Part shown: piece after piece, positions 51,304-63,978 of the stretch
Layout: the number at the start of each line of letters is the position of its first letter
Position numbering within the stretch: the stretch's first letter is position 1
Assembly (NCBI RefSeq): GCF_021155765.1
Contig: NC_060118.1
Location: 6,758,001-6,822,000, forward strand
Origin: Diprion similis
Taxonomy: Eukaryota; Arthropoda; Insecta; Hymenoptera; Diprionidae
Reading direction: 5' to 3'
Length of the DNA stretch: 64,000 nucleotides
The notes under the pieces: generated by a model
What the model was told of the DNA's origin: nothing
Database searches by the model: none
Seen by the model: only the letters and a program-made list of their open reading frames with translations
Position numbers and translations under genes: made by a program

Positions 51304-52154
51304 GTTTTTAATTCAAACCTGTTTTTACTAGACTATATTTATTACGCAGTGTCGAAAAATAAATGTAAATATATCTATAGGTATCCATAACACGTTGTGT
51401 AAAATCATATTCATTAGCGTTGGCGTTAACGCCTTCGATGTTCTTCAACGCGACTAGAATATCAATACCTATATTATGTTTCGTCTATGGATCATTCCGC
51501 GCAAATTCTATCTCGCATATTTTTTAACACGTTTATTCTTCATTTCAATTCGATTCTCCCTTTCGTTTTCATTTTTAAATACTCGAAGCTGTGTGCTCAT
51601 ACTTTGTCTCACCTCTTTCGTGAAATTTCCAAAAAACAAAGAAAGAAATCTTAGTCATTTTTAATCATACATTGTGAGAAGATTGTTTAAATATTTTTTA
51701 CAATCGTACAACTGATGAAAGATATCTTTGTTTGTAAACGAATAAACTAATACAGTTTCAAGAAGAAAATTTGTTGCACGCAAGTAGCGGTTCAATGGTT
51801 TACATATTATTTTATTTTCTTTCTTCAATCTTCTATCACGTTATAATATCGTTGTGACGGTTTATAAAATTTTTTACAGTTTTTCTCTTTTCAAACACAA
51901 TGAAAAATCGTCCAAATTCTTGTTCGAGTTGTGATCTAAGAAAAATAGAAAGAAAAAAAAACTGACACTTCAAATAAATAATTCTTCGATAGAAAAAGCC
52001 TGAAATAAATATGATCGTATTTTTTTTCAATTTTAGTTAATACGAGTATAATAATTGACAAAGAATAGACCGTATGTTTATATTATATATAATATATGTA
52101 GAGTATATTCATACGATAAATTTTATCATCGCAATTAACAAAATTAAGCGCACC

Positions 52155-52186
52155 AGGAAAAGGAAAAGGAAAAGGAAAAGGAAAAA
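52155..52186. repeat. (AGGAAA)n short tandem repeat
   Basis: About five units of GGAAAA in an A-rich stretch. Confidence 0.8.
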
Positions 52187-53699
52187 GAAGAAGTGCGTTG
52201 GTTGTTTATTACACCTGCAAAAAAATATTATCGCTACTCTCAAGTTAGATACACTTATTGAATTGTTTGGCTAGGCTTGCGAATGTTGAAATGAATGTTT
52301 TTTGTTACTTTTTTTTAAATTCATGTTTGTACAAATCGTATGAAAATTGACTCGAAGCAGCTAAATACTCGATATTAAAATTATTTCTCGTTGTTTTTCT
52401 GCAGAGAGTTCATCGAACAACCGTAAAAACTTTTCTCTAATGGAACAAAACTATTTTTTAGTGAGATAAAAAAAAAATATTAGCAATAATAATAATATTG
52501 AGAGACATGGAAAAATCCTTAAATTTTCATATTATATCTAATTCATTAGGCAAATGTATAAATGGCATAAAATTTATAGTTTAATTAAAAAAAAGAAACG
52601 TAAATAATATCGTTAACTAAAATTCATTTGATGTGATCTTCGTTTTCTTCCAGAGAAAATTCATCACTTGCGCGTATAAACAAAATGATCTTCCGATCTG
52701 TAGGTTTTTTTTTTTTTGTTTTTTTTTACAAACACGATTTTGAATCGAAACAAACAATTTATTGAAAATAAAAACATGATAATCATTACTATAAATATTA
52801 TTATAATGGAAAGATGAAAATTTTTGGAAATGATGATTATTAATCAGAGTCCCATTTTTATAAGTCTTTGGAATGAACTTGATTACGTTAATTACGATTA
52901 ATGGAAGATAAAGAAAATGAAAGGAATAAAAATTTACACAAATAGATGAATAAACGTAAGAATTAGACGAGCAACCGCAGGTTAATTCTTATATATTATA
53001 CGGGTTTCGAAATGGAGTCAAGCAAATGCCTACATATAACGGTTATTTCAATTTCAACCGCTGCAATTAAGCAAACTTGTTCGTCGTTTTAAATGCTCGC
53101 ATCATAAGTTTACGCTTTAGATACAAACATTATTAATGAAATTCGTGTGATTAGTTCTTGGAATAGATTTTGATGTTTTCAAATAGTAAATCAAATCCTG
53201 TAAAGTTGAAATTTTACTTAAAAAATGATCCGCTTTTTTGACAAAATAAGTTCTTCGAGTATAGATAAACACGGTATAACTTTTTTCTCATCTTATTAAA
53301 AATGCTGTAAATTTCTGATGATTAATTTGTTTGTTTATTTATTGAATAATTAATTTTTTCTTTTTTATTTGGACGATTATCAATTATTTAAATTAATTTC
53401 AAATTGATATTCGTAGAAGACTTCTTGAATTCTTTGCCACGTTTTATTTACAAAAATATACGATTTTTAGTTAATTGAAAATTGCACAGCTTCCAATTTT
53501 TCAAGTATTTTTCATCCGAAATGAATTACCTATGCAACTTGTGATTAACCATTTTCCTTAAAACCAAAAACAAAAAGACAAAATTTTATATATATAAATA
53601 AAGTTAAGCGCAATATAAACGCAATATGATCGCTCTAAAAGTCCCGTATAATGAACTTGAGGCATCTGGTCTTCAGTGCGTTGCATTTATAGCCGCTGC

Positions 53700-53760
53700 A
53701 AGCTGCGTCAGAAGTGCATAATGTAGGAGAAGCTGCTAGCTGCATGCCACTTCTGCGCTC
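53700..53760. repeat. small GC-richer hairpin
   Basis: GCGTCAGAAGTGCAT at 53705 pairs imperfectly with ATGCCACTTCTGCGC at 53744. The loop holds a second palindrome, AGCTGCTAGCT. It lies in a short GC-richer island (53640-53830) with no recognised gene. Confidence 0.4.
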
Positions 53761-54932
53761 CTAGTATCCCGATGCACCTTGAAAACTGCATCGATGCACC
53801 GCCGCAGAGACTCGCGGCTGCATTCTCAAGTGAAAAACATCAAGTGCAGTTTTATCGCTTTAATATTTTCATTCTGTTGAATCGACTAATCGTCAGACAA
53901 ATATGCAAATTATATAATTAATAAATTCAAATAAAAGACAGTGTAGTAAGAATTAAGTTATCGGATTATTATTATTAAAGTCTTGCATTTATTTTTATAT
54001 TTATTCGATCGTTTGACTAACAAACACATCAAAGGCTTCGTAAATATTATTGTTTTTTTTTTTTTTTTTTTCATTTATTTATTATAATCTAAATATGTAC
54101 AAAACTAAAATTTATAATTCAATATAATTTTTGCTACCTGACTGAAACGAAAAACGTTAGTGAAAAATTAACAATCAAACGAGTAAACAACTTTCGAACT
54201 CGTGTGTGTATTGTAAGTTAAAAACGTTCACTGGCGACTTGTTGTTGTTGTGAAAAATTTGAAACCAAAAGAAAAAAGATACGAAACAACAAATAAATTT
54301 ATCAAGTATATGCATTTCAGACTTTCTTGAATCAAGTTCAATTTGATAGTCGGCTTCGGTTGCTCAGTTTAATTTTCGTTTTTAAATGTTCTTGATTGGT
54401 CAGAATTTTCACCAGTCTATACGTGCTTAACCCTTTCAGAACTCGATTAAATCTAGGAGCAGAGAATTTTTTTTCAACGTATTTCGGTACCGCATCTTTC
54501 AACTAAGATGTCTGATTTTTTTTTTCAATTTTTCTAAACCTATATCAAAAGTTAGACGCATCTCCATTAAAGTGGACACGTAATATTTCTCAATTGTTTA
54601 ATAATTACAACTTTGCATTAACCGTTCGTTAAGTTCATGTATTTTTTTTTTTATATTACAATTGAGACTATTCTAGAAACACGGATAAATATATATATAT
54701 ATATTCTTTTCTTTCTTTCTTTTTAAACAAAAAATTAATTTTACATTGATTATAAAATTATACAAAAACGAGAAAGAAAATTACACTTTTTCGACTAGAA
54801 AATATACCTAATTATAATTAAATAAAAAGACAGCCATCAATATATTTTATACAACGCAGGCATGTTTTACGCGTTGTTAATGCTTCTGTTCGTTAGGTGA
54901 AGTAACTGTTTTACCGATGCTGAGAGTGAGAC

Positions 54933-55024
54933 GCAACTACGCATGCGCGGAGTGAAATAAAAAGAACTTTTAAGCCCTATGACCTAAAAGTGGTCTTTTC
55001 CGTACTCCGCGTGTGCGCAGTTGC
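54933..55024. repeat. inverted repeat with GCATGCGC arms
   Basis: GCAACTACGCATGCGCGGAG at 54933-54952 pairs with CTCCGCGTGTGCGCAGTTGC at 55005-55024 with few mismatches. The roughly 50-base centre contains shorter AAAAGAACTTTT-type palindromes. Confidence 0.6.
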
Positions 55025-55101
55025 TAATAAATCTGACATTACGTGACCCTAACCTCAATTTCGTGCTTCGTGTTAAAACGCGTAACGTAATTTCGTTATA
55101 A

Positions 55102-55184
55102 GACTGAAGTTAGTAAAGTTAACGCAACGATACGTTTTTTCGAAAAGTAAATCATTACAATAACGTCACTAACTTCAGCCTCAT
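55102..55184. repeat. shortest TGAAGTTAGT-family hairpin
   Basis: ACTGAAGTTAGTAAAGTTAA at 55103 is mirrored by CAATAACGTCACTAACTTCA, ending near 55178. Both ends lie within about 80 bases, so this copy is nearly all arm. Confidence 0.5.
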
Positions 55185-55496
55185 CTCTCGATATATAATT
55201 TCGACTCGTGGTTTTTTTTAACAGGAGTCCAAAAAATCGCGATTAAGTTTTGACGAAGTTGCGATTTTTAGGTTATAGTCGTAAAAACTATTTTTTCTAA
55301 CAGGTATTGGAACTATTGACAAAATCCATTCCTTGAAAGAAAAATCTAACGAATAAAACTTTTGTGTCTCGAATTATTATCGAAATATATGTCCACTGGA
55401 ATGGAAAAATATCTCGAAATGAGTCGTTATAATTCGTTTATTAGGCCTTAGATCTCTGCAGCTGGTGAGATCATGACGATCATTTTACGCCGATTT

Positions 55497-55543
55497 CCTC
55501 CTCCTTCTGCTTCTGCTTCTCCTTCTCCTTCTCCTTCTCCTCT
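55497..55543. repeat. (CTTCTC)n short tandem repeat
   Basis: Interrupted CTTCTG and CTTCTC units, eight or so in all. The opposite strand reads as a Gly/Glu run that is probably not a protein. Confidence 0.7.
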
Positions 55544-56374
55544 TGAGCTGGAACCCAAGCATCGAGTATAATTCGATGAATTCCATCCGCGATACTGAAT
55601 CCGCCAAACTATCGAGCTCCAGTCATCAACGCGAGTCTGTCGAGTGAAGTCGCGATCAAAGATCAAAGAACCAGATAATCGGGAATTCAAAACCTTGACA
55701 AACACGCAGAGAAAAATAATTCCGTCTGCAGTCAATACATATATATATATATATATAAATTTTTTAGAATCAATAATTCGTCCAATTTTAAGAAACAAAA
55801 ATACATTTCCAAAGTACATTAATCTAACTGATTTGTTTGATTCCACAAATAAATTGAAACGGAACTAAAAGGTCGACTTTATACCTTTAAAATTAGTGAT
55901 TTTCTATTTTTCTTTTCTTCTTTTCTTCATTATCGACACGTGCCATGATTATAGGTATATAATAAATATCAATAATAATTCACTTTTACGTCAAGTTATT
56001 TTTCAACAATAACAATAATAATATATATACATATTAAGTGTTATTTTTTATACATACTTACACACACATGGAAGTTGCGGTGATCAAGAAATCCCGTTAC
56101 ATAGCAGTCTCGGTGTTTGATTCTCCAGCGACTTGAACTTCAAAGTGTTTATTCGAGCAAATCAGCGCGGCTGACTAGTGTCTCGTTTCTTTTTTCCCTC
56201 CTTTTCTCCATTTTTCGAGACCCGTTAAAAGAGTGCAGATTTTTGTGATGAAAAAAAAGAATTAAAATTAAAAATTAAAAAAAAAATACATATATATATA
56301 TGTGTACGGTAACTTCTAAATTGATACGCTGATAAAGTGAGAAAAAAATTTCGAAAAATGCTGCAACTGCAAGG

Positions 56375-56439
56375 ATGAATTACGATCACTCTACTTGTTA
56401 TGAGTACTTTTACTACAGTCAGAGACGACAGCGTGTCAG
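56375..56439 (+). CDS. candidate alternative first coding exon near the 3' side
   Basis: ATG at 56375 opens MNYDHSTCYEYFYYSQRRQ, followed by Arg-Val and two bases (AG) before a donor GTATAT, so the exon ends in phase 2. That is the phase needed to splice to an exon starting at 63979, where AG plus A gives Arg-Val-Cys-Glu-Arg. An upstream ATG at 56358 reads six codons and stops at TGA, overlapping this ATG by four bases (ATGA). The stretch upstream (56160-56230) has pyrimidine-rich, leader-like DNA. Peptide function is unknown. Confidence 0.4.
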
Positions 56440-57078
56440 GTATATAATAATTTCATTGCAATCGATCATTTTTCTTATATAAAATGTTGAGATATCGTCA
56501 AAGGTAAAGAAAAAGAAATGAAAAAAATAAAAGCACGATAACGATTATGAATAAATTATGATTTGTTATCGATTATCGGCGATTCGTTTTCCATTCTTTT
56601 TTTTCTTTTTTTTTTTTTTTTTTTTGTCTTCTCTTCACCTTTTTCCACAAAAACATTTGTATAAAACTTAATTGAAATCTATATAATGTTACCTTATTTT
56701 TTTTTCACATCAAATTCCCAAGATATTCGAGAGTAAAAAACGGTTTTATGTCTGAATATATGATTTGTCGCTACGGTTTCTATAACGATTGTAAAAAAAT
56801 TTTAACACTCTTGAATGAAGAAAAGAAATTCAACAGTCATTAAATAATTAATGTTAATTTTACAATTAACACATAGTCATATCTATAAATCAGGACCATT
56901 ATCAGCGTTATTTTATTTTAACCAGCAAATCAGCTTAGTTTATTCAAACGCTCTCCGAAAGATTGTTACATTACTGCGCGTTTCATTTATTTATTTCTCA
57001 CTTTTTTTCTACATAATATTACGCAACAATATCTTAACGTTATTAAATTATACAACGTAATAATATGTCGAGAATGCT

Positions 57079-57110
<32 letters not shown>

Positions 57111-57464
57111 CGTGCTTTTTTTACCATGATCTCCACGAATGTAACAATTCGAAAAATATTTCCGCTTAGTGTTTTCATACGTGATGCGTATAATATGTAT
57201 TAAATATTCGATTTCTATACCGCGTGTCATTAAAAACGCGTCTCAGCGTTGTTTTTTTTTCTTTCTTTCTTTTTTTTACTCCACGTTATGATAAATTCCA
57301 TCTATTTTCCATAAGGTATTCTCTCTCTCTCTCAAATCTTTTCATCAACAGCATGCAATACGACTGTGACGTCATTATACGTATATGTATGTGTGCGAGC
57401 AGGTCCGTCGATTCTCGGTCATTCGTGAATGCGGATCAAGGCTGATGTATAAGCTGTGTTCCCG

Positions 57465-57492
57465 TTGTCGTTGTTGTTGTTGTTGTTGTTGT
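57465..57492. repeat. (GTT)n short tandem repeat
   Basis: About nine GTT units, followed by TTATTATTATT. Confidence 0.8.
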
Positions 57493-59094
57493 TTATTATT
57501 ATTCGTTTGTTTATTTGCTTTTTCTTGAGATACTTTGAGCATTCGTCAATTTCGGGTTTACGCAACTTTGCATTTATCTATGTGTGTAAATACATATACG
57601 ATTGCAGAGGCCCTTGTATATAAATATATGTTTAGGTATCTACCTATTTTGTGTTATCTAACATCTTCTCCAAGCAATTATCTTTCCTATTATGTACCAA
57701 ATGAACGCGTAAAGCAATGGCGATTTTTAGAAATGTTTGACCACACTTTTAATGCTAATTATAAGATGCGTAAAATATTTATGAAATTTGGAAATTATGT
57801 AATTATGGTTTGAGAATTTACGTCATGTAGTTCTCCTACCCTTACCGACCGAGCAAACTCACCATTTTTATTCCTTCCTTAACCTCAATAAACAAACGAA
57901 GCTCAGCTGATCGTGAGAGCATCTTTTATTTATGAAATTATTGTAATTCCAAGTTCTTGTCTAGCGATATCGATATTGCATGAAAACAGTCTCACGGTAG
58001 CTCATTTTACTTCTCGTTCTTTCCAGAATTACGGAAAGTATCTAAGCTATGCACTTTTTGGTCTCTGAAATGCGGGAAATTTGAGAATTACTAATCACGT
58101 GACAAAAACCACACATTGTTTTGACGATTTTCGGGATTTGAGTATAACTTTCCTGAATTCCGATCCGAAAAAGCGATGCACTGTCAAAATTTGTACCATT
58201 TCCGTTTGTTTTGCTTTTCCTTTTTTCACTTTCATTTTATAATATGAAAAAATACTGTTATATATTGGTTATAGTTATTCGCTTGCAATTTTTATTTCGT
58301 CATTATGTATGATTCGTATAGTGATTTTCATCATTTTGTCAATATAATTTTTAAAGCACGAATATTTAGATTTTTTAACAAATCGCTGTAATTATTCAAA
58401 AAAAAAAAGAAAAGAAAAAAGAAACGAAAATACTTTCAAATGCAGAAAATTAGATCTTTAAATAACTCTATGATCACATTTGAGCAAAAAAAAATTTATA
58501 AGAGATCAATCCATTCCCACAATTTACATGTTTTCATTGATATTTATTTTTCACTCTTACAATCCTATTTGAAATTATATTCCATATTTTCACTACACCA
58601 TAAAAAAATTAATAAATAAATAAATAACATGAGAACAAAAAATTTACTAAACGATGGGAATAAAGAAATTTTAAATTACATCAGTTGGCATGGAAAAATT
58701 TCAGGGAATAAAAAATTGGAAACTATAATATTTATTTGAGAATGAATAGGAATGAATCGTAGATGAAAAAAAAATTTGTCAATACTCGATTCTCATTTTC
58801 TTTCTTGTGTTATTTTCAATTTCGTTTCTAAATTTGACGCCTGTATGGACGGATATGTTTCTTTTTACCATTTTTTTTTTATCTTCCATTCTTTGCATAA
58901 TTAAGAACTCCGAGTGACCGCTATGGATCGCGTGAGGTGTAATAAAGCAGAGGTCAGGGTTGTATTCTGCAGTGGCCAGTTTCGTAAATTACGTGTACCT
59001 TATACGGTCTGTGAAATAATCAATATCTTCATTTCCTGTCTACTTTCGTATATACCTGTATACATATATACCTATATACGTATACCGTGTGTCC

Positions 59095-59488
59095 ATGAGA
59101 AAAGTGCGCACATTATGCGCATGCGTCAAGTCGGTCGAATTTTATTGGCCGACAGTTACCGCCTGATTGAGTAGCCCACGCAACACCAATCGCGACTATC
59201 AGATAATGTCCCTAGGAGCCCGCCGTTAGCTGTGTTTTCACAGTTTCTCGAACTTTTGAATTTTATTGGCCGACAGTTACCGACATTTTCTGACCGTCAC
59301 GATTGGTATTGCGTAGGCTGCTCGATCAGGTGGTAACTTCGTCAGAAAAAGTCCCTAGGAGCCCACAGCCAACGGTGGGCTCCTAGGGACATTTTCCGAT
59401 AGTCGCGATTGGTATTGTCTGTCAGCCAATAAATTTCGAACGACTGATGCACGCACATAAAGTGCGCACTTTCCTCATGGACACACGG
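59095..59488. mobile_element. TA-flanked MITE, copy 3 (394 bp)
   Basis: This is the best-bounded copy. The left end, CCGTGTGTCCATGAG then AAAAGTGCGCA, is the inverse of the right end, TGCGCACTTTCCTCATGGAC then ACACGG, and TA lies on both sides. The interior holds the palindrome GTCCCTAGGAGCCCAC with GTGGGCTCCTAGGGAC at about 59350-59391. It also carries paired CGATTGGTATTGC and GCAACACCAATCG segments. Confidence 0.75.
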
Positions 59489-60641
59489 TATATACCTATG
59501 CACGTTGTGCTCAGTAATAGCCCTTCGTATCTTTCCCCTTTCCTCGAACTCTTTCATCGTCATACAATTCGATTGGAAAATTTACTTTAAAATTTTTTAC
59601 GGCTCAATACACCGATTCTTTTTTTTTCGAGGCCAGCAACAATGATTTTCGACAGACCTTACAGTGTATAAAAAGAATGATCAATATTTATTCGTAAATA
59701 ACACAAAATGGAGGACACAATTTTGATTTTCAATTAATCGTCGACGATTTCAAAATGATTATCAAAAAATCTAGCATTCTTTTAATTCAAAACGAAAAGT
59801 TTTTACATGATTATTGCGGAGGATCTAAATGAACGAATAAACTGTCCTATTTCTTTCACCGCCCAAAAACTGTTTAAATGATTATAGAAAATTTGACGGC
59901 AACAATTTTTTCAAATAAAAATTGTATGATAAAAATCGTCAATCGCTTATTGCATTTCTACAAAATTTTTAATATAGATTTTGTATAATAATAATAATAC
60001 GTAACCTCGAGCGTTATATTATCGTTATTAAAAAATATTGCTTCTTGATTTTGTAGTATAAAAAAATACTTTTATCGACTCCGTAATTTTATTCCCCATT
60101 ATTATTATGCCAAACATTGAAACAATCTCAACAAGCAGAGACTTCGATTCGCTAAATTGTCTAATGTATTTGTGAATATATTGTATTTATTATTATACTT
60201 GCTCCGTTTACGCCAGCAATGACCGTGACAAAGAATTCGCAAACCAACCAGTACAAATCTATATGCATATTTATGCTATACGCGACGAATAATTACAACG
60301 TTGATTTGCACAAGTTGTAGGCGACATTTTTATTTACCATATTATTATTCACATTATCGCAAATTTTTCCTTTTTATCAGCATTATTTTTTCTCGTTTTG
60401 TTTTCTTTGGTATCGATTTGCTTAATACTTTTATTGGAATTAGCGAAACGTGTCGTATGAAAAATAAAATCAAAACTAAAAACAACACAATCAAACGAAT
60501 GAATAAAAGAGCACGTAAAATTAGCAGGATAACAAAGGATTTAAAAAAAACTCCTGTGTATCTCTATTATTTATACACATTGTACGTATATATCTATGTA
60601 TACCTATACTTGTCTTTGGTATACATAGAATATATTTCAAG

Positions 60642-60715
60642 GTTATGTGAAAGATCTGGGCAGAACAGCAGCAGTTGCCGCCTCCTGGATTCGAAAAGGC
60701 CGATACGAAGATTCG
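60642..60715 (+). CDS. candidate small exon resembling the 63979 exon
   Basis: After an acceptor ATTTCAAG at 60641, entering in phase 2 gives Arg-Leu-Cys-Glu-Arg-Ser-Gly-Gln and continues open (NSSSCRLLDSKRPIRRF) to a weak donor GTTTTG at 60716. The first five residues mirror Arg-Val-Cys-Glu-Arg at 63979, so it may be a duplicated, alternatively used exon. The local G+C rise supports coding. The weak donor and lack of a known family keep confidence low. Alternatively it could be a terminal exon or chance. Confidence 0.3.
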
Positions 60716-61429
60716 GTTTTGAGTTTATTATTACTTTTTTTTTCTCTTGTAACGCAGATAAATCTATCAAGCATGAAAATTCATCAAATTCTCATAATAG
60801 GAAATTGCAAAAAAAAAAGAAAAAAAAAAAGAAGAAAGATAAGATAGAAAAACTCGCCATTTTTTAACGTAAACTATGTGAATTCAAACGTTGCGTTCGG
60901 GGTGTAGAAAACAAATTAAGAGTTTGAGAAAATTTCTATTGCAGGAAATATTTATTTAAAACATGAAACACATTGATAGAGTCAAATATTTGTATCTGAA
61001 TTTCCACGTACGAAAATCCATACATTTAAGGTGATTTCACACGAGAATTATTAAAAAAAAAATACAAGTCATCTATTTATTGAGTTTTAAAGATATAGAA
61101 AAAGAAAAAAGAATCATTGAAAACGAAAACAAATAGTGAAGATTTGTAGGATGTGAAAAATTTTGAATCTAGGAATATTATATTTTCTTTGGATTTGTTC
61201 CTTCAGCTGCGTTTCATTACACACGTTTTAATGGATACAATAACTGCAATTTTATGATAATGATACATCTGCGTCCCGAGTTATCAAAGTTACGTTCAAT
61301 CCAGGTGATATTCTGCAGTGTATAATTGTCGAGTAGTGACCATGATATCAAAGTACCACATACATACGAAACCCGTGCGAGGTAAAGTATTTTGCATTAT
61401 GTATAAGCAGATGTAGAAAACATACTTTA

Positions 61430-61854
61430 TACCGAGAGGTTCTCTTGAATAGACCCACTCGGATCATGCGCAGTTCAACCGTCTTAATTTTGATTGGCTG
61501 ATACCCGTCCTCACAGCATGAAACAAACCTTTGCTAACAAAAAGAAATTCCCTAGAATCGACCGGTGACAAGTGACAGTCAATAATAACCTCTCGCCTAT
61601 TAATTAATATGAACATACTCTGCCTTCCATTTTAATAACATTTTTTACGTAGTTTGCTACACACATAAACTAGACGAGTTGTAATTGGCCGCTTTTCTTA
61701 CGTCAATTTTTCGACACTACTCGACACTAACGGATTTCATCGGTCGGATCTAACGGAATAGGCTAATGAAGTTAGTGTCGTGTTATGTCAGAAAATTGAC
61801 GTAAAAGGAAAACGGCCGTTATTGAACTGGTCCTTTCAAGAGAACCTCTCGGTA
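61430..61854. mobile_element. MITE with CCGAGAGGTTCTCTTGAA ends
   Basis: TACCGAGAGGTTCTCTTGAA at 61430 and its exact reverse complement at 61835-61854 bound the element, both next to TATA-like DNA. A second inverted pair lies inside (GGCCGCTTTTCTTACGTCAA near 61688; TTGACGTAAAAGGAAAACGG near 61796). No coding content. Confidence 0.68.
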
Positions 61855-62030
61855 TATAGTGTGACACACACGTTTGGCCTAGTTGTTCGTGCATGCAGTA
61901 TCACTGTGTGAATGTTTATAGCTAAACCTCGATTTCTTCGACACGTGTAAAAAGCCATATTCATTGTATGAATTAATTTATCTGCACTTTGATAAAATTC
62001 AGCCTTTGATTCCGTCTCCACTTCCTGGTT

Positions 62031-62410
62031 ACATGTATGGGGCATTCCATGCCAAATCGACCAGGGTTTGACCTTCGATCTCTTGGATTTTTTCAGCGGT
62101 TTTTTAAATCGTTATGCAAACTCTGAAATGCATTGAAATTTATTTTGTTTGGTTTTTTTTGATTGATTTTTTTGTTTTACTTATAATTTTTGAAAACCAA
62201 CATGTCTTTGGATGTGATTTAAAATCTGAAAAAATACTCCAAAATTTTTAGGCAGGTATCAAAATTTTTCAAAGACATGTTGGTTTTCAAAAATCATAAG
62301 TAATACTAATTTGCTGGAAAAAAATCGGAGTGCTTTTCAGAACAACAGTATAAAAAATCCAACAGGACGAGGATCTAACTCTGGCCGATTTGGCATGGAA
62401 TACCCCATGT
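62031..62410. mobile_element. GGCATTCCATGCC-family element, 380 bp
   Basis: Ends ACATGTATGGGGCATTCCAT and ATGGAATACCCCATGTA are inverted copies and extend inward through GCCAAATCG. A second inner pair is TTTTTGAAAACCAACATGTC (near 62187) and GACATGTTGGTTTTCAAAAA (near 62274). Single ends of the same type occur near 24849, 31399 and 31487, and a longer pair bounds 46489-47717. Confidence 0.65.
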
Positions 62411-63978
62411 ACTGAAATATCGTATCTTGTCGCGGTTTTCTTAATTTATATATTGTTTAGCTGCAAAGATTTCTTTAAAATACATAAAAGTCGAAAATCC
62501 TAGAATTATAACTAACTGCTTGGATGTAAATGTTTCATTTCAAATCGCTTCAAAATTGTTATAAATCCGGTAGATTCCATCGATTTTACCCTTTATATAT
62601 ATAACACTAGCTCGTTTTATTCAGAAGACTGTATTTTTGTACAAAGTCATTGAAACAATTCTCCTTCTTGTTTCTAGTAGGTAATTCAATAATGCCATTG
62701 ATTTTGGATTGAATAATCAATATCAGTATAAGGTTATAAAATTAGATATTCAACAACGGCAACCTGATAAAAATAAAAATATGCATTTCTGTGAATTTGA
62801 AAAAAATAGCCTTCTGAATAAAATGAACGTTCGTGGATGAAATCCAATGAATTATCTAACAGACTTTTAATTATTCCGATGCAGTTTGAAACAAAGCATG
62901 GACGTCTATTCTAAGTCATTCTTAACAATTCCAGTATCTAATACTTTTGTACCTGTACTAAGATTCCATGTATATAAAAAAAAAAAGCTCTGCATAATTT
63001 AATTTTGCAAAAGACTAAATTTTTTATATAAAATTACCGATATCACAGAAATCATAAAAGAGAAGTTGTTATTGCAAAAATTCATTTCACAGAAAGAGAG
63101 ATTCTGATCATGATTATTAATTACAATTCGATGGAGGTATTATTATGCTGTAGAAAATGACTAGCGCTTACGTCTGCCCCAAGGTTGAACCAGGGCAATA
63201 ATAAACTATCACTATGACCATTACCATCTATTCTCAAATACTTTTACCAACTTGTTTATTTGGAATAATACATTATCAAATTTTAACATTATTGAAAACA
63301 ATACACTATACGTTTTTTGCGTATAATCTGCCCTAAAATTGCGTAATGACCTCTATATCTTTCTCTTAATCTTCAAGTATAATTAATCGAGATATATACT
63401 TACTAAATGCGGTTTCCTTTAAATACTTTTCATTTATACCAACCGTTCCACCGTAGACTAATTTCTACAAAAGAAACTTAAAATGTTGTGTATATTATAT
63501 CCGGTTTCATGGTTATCCTTGATCTTTAAAGAATTTTATTATTGCATAATAATTTCTACATAGATAAATTTAGCACATAAATTCGTCTGAGATGTAAAAA
63601 AAATATTTTTAAATAATACACACGTATAAATTATGCATAATATATTATATATGTATAAAATTATGTAATAGTTAAAAATACAACATGCAGTAAATCGGAA
63701 CAAGTTTAAAAATTTCAAATTATCAAGGTTACAGATTAAAAAAAATTAATCTTTAAAGTAATGTCCAATATTGATTTACTGAGATGTCAAGTATGCATAC
63801 TTTGAGTTCTCCTAAATATATTCCGTTTAAAATAACGAAATGATCGTCATGTAGAAATATGTATGAATTCAATATAGAAGCATCGATGAGTGAAGGAAAA
63901 AGAAAAAATGATTCAGTCGATAAATTCAACTAGCTTGCTAAAATTATTACACAAGAATTTCTATTTCTGTTTCATCAG

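Larger units (their letters stand above)
42726..56374. other. intronic repeat-rich DNA
   Basis: No coding exon could be supported. The stretch holds inverted repeats at 43360-43453, 46489-47717, 48078-48466, 50560-51303, 53700-53760, 54933-55024 and 55102-55184, plus short simple repeats. Short GC-richer patches at 44340-44392, 45540-45620 and 55440-55660 could hide small exons but show no recognisable protein. Confidence 0.45.
56440..63978. other. intronic repeat-rich DNA at the right side
   Basis: Apart from one candidate exon at 60642, no coding sequence is supported. The stretch holds MITE copy 3, two large inverted-repeat elements at 61430-61854 and 62031-62410, a (TTG)n run at 57465-57492 and long A/T runs. 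Confidence 0.45.

Noticed and set aside
54427..54440. TTAACCCTTTCAG as a second piggyBac end
   Set aside because: No inverted partner next to TTAA was found nearby.
55448..55846. 132-codon minus-strand frame with Gly/Glu repeats
   Set aside because: The repeat comes from a CTTCTC microsatellite and an AT tract; no family features.
60301..60867. 188-codon plus-strand frame
   Set aside because: Most of it is AT-rich and ends in a poly-Lys run; only the central 60642-60715 part looks coding-like.
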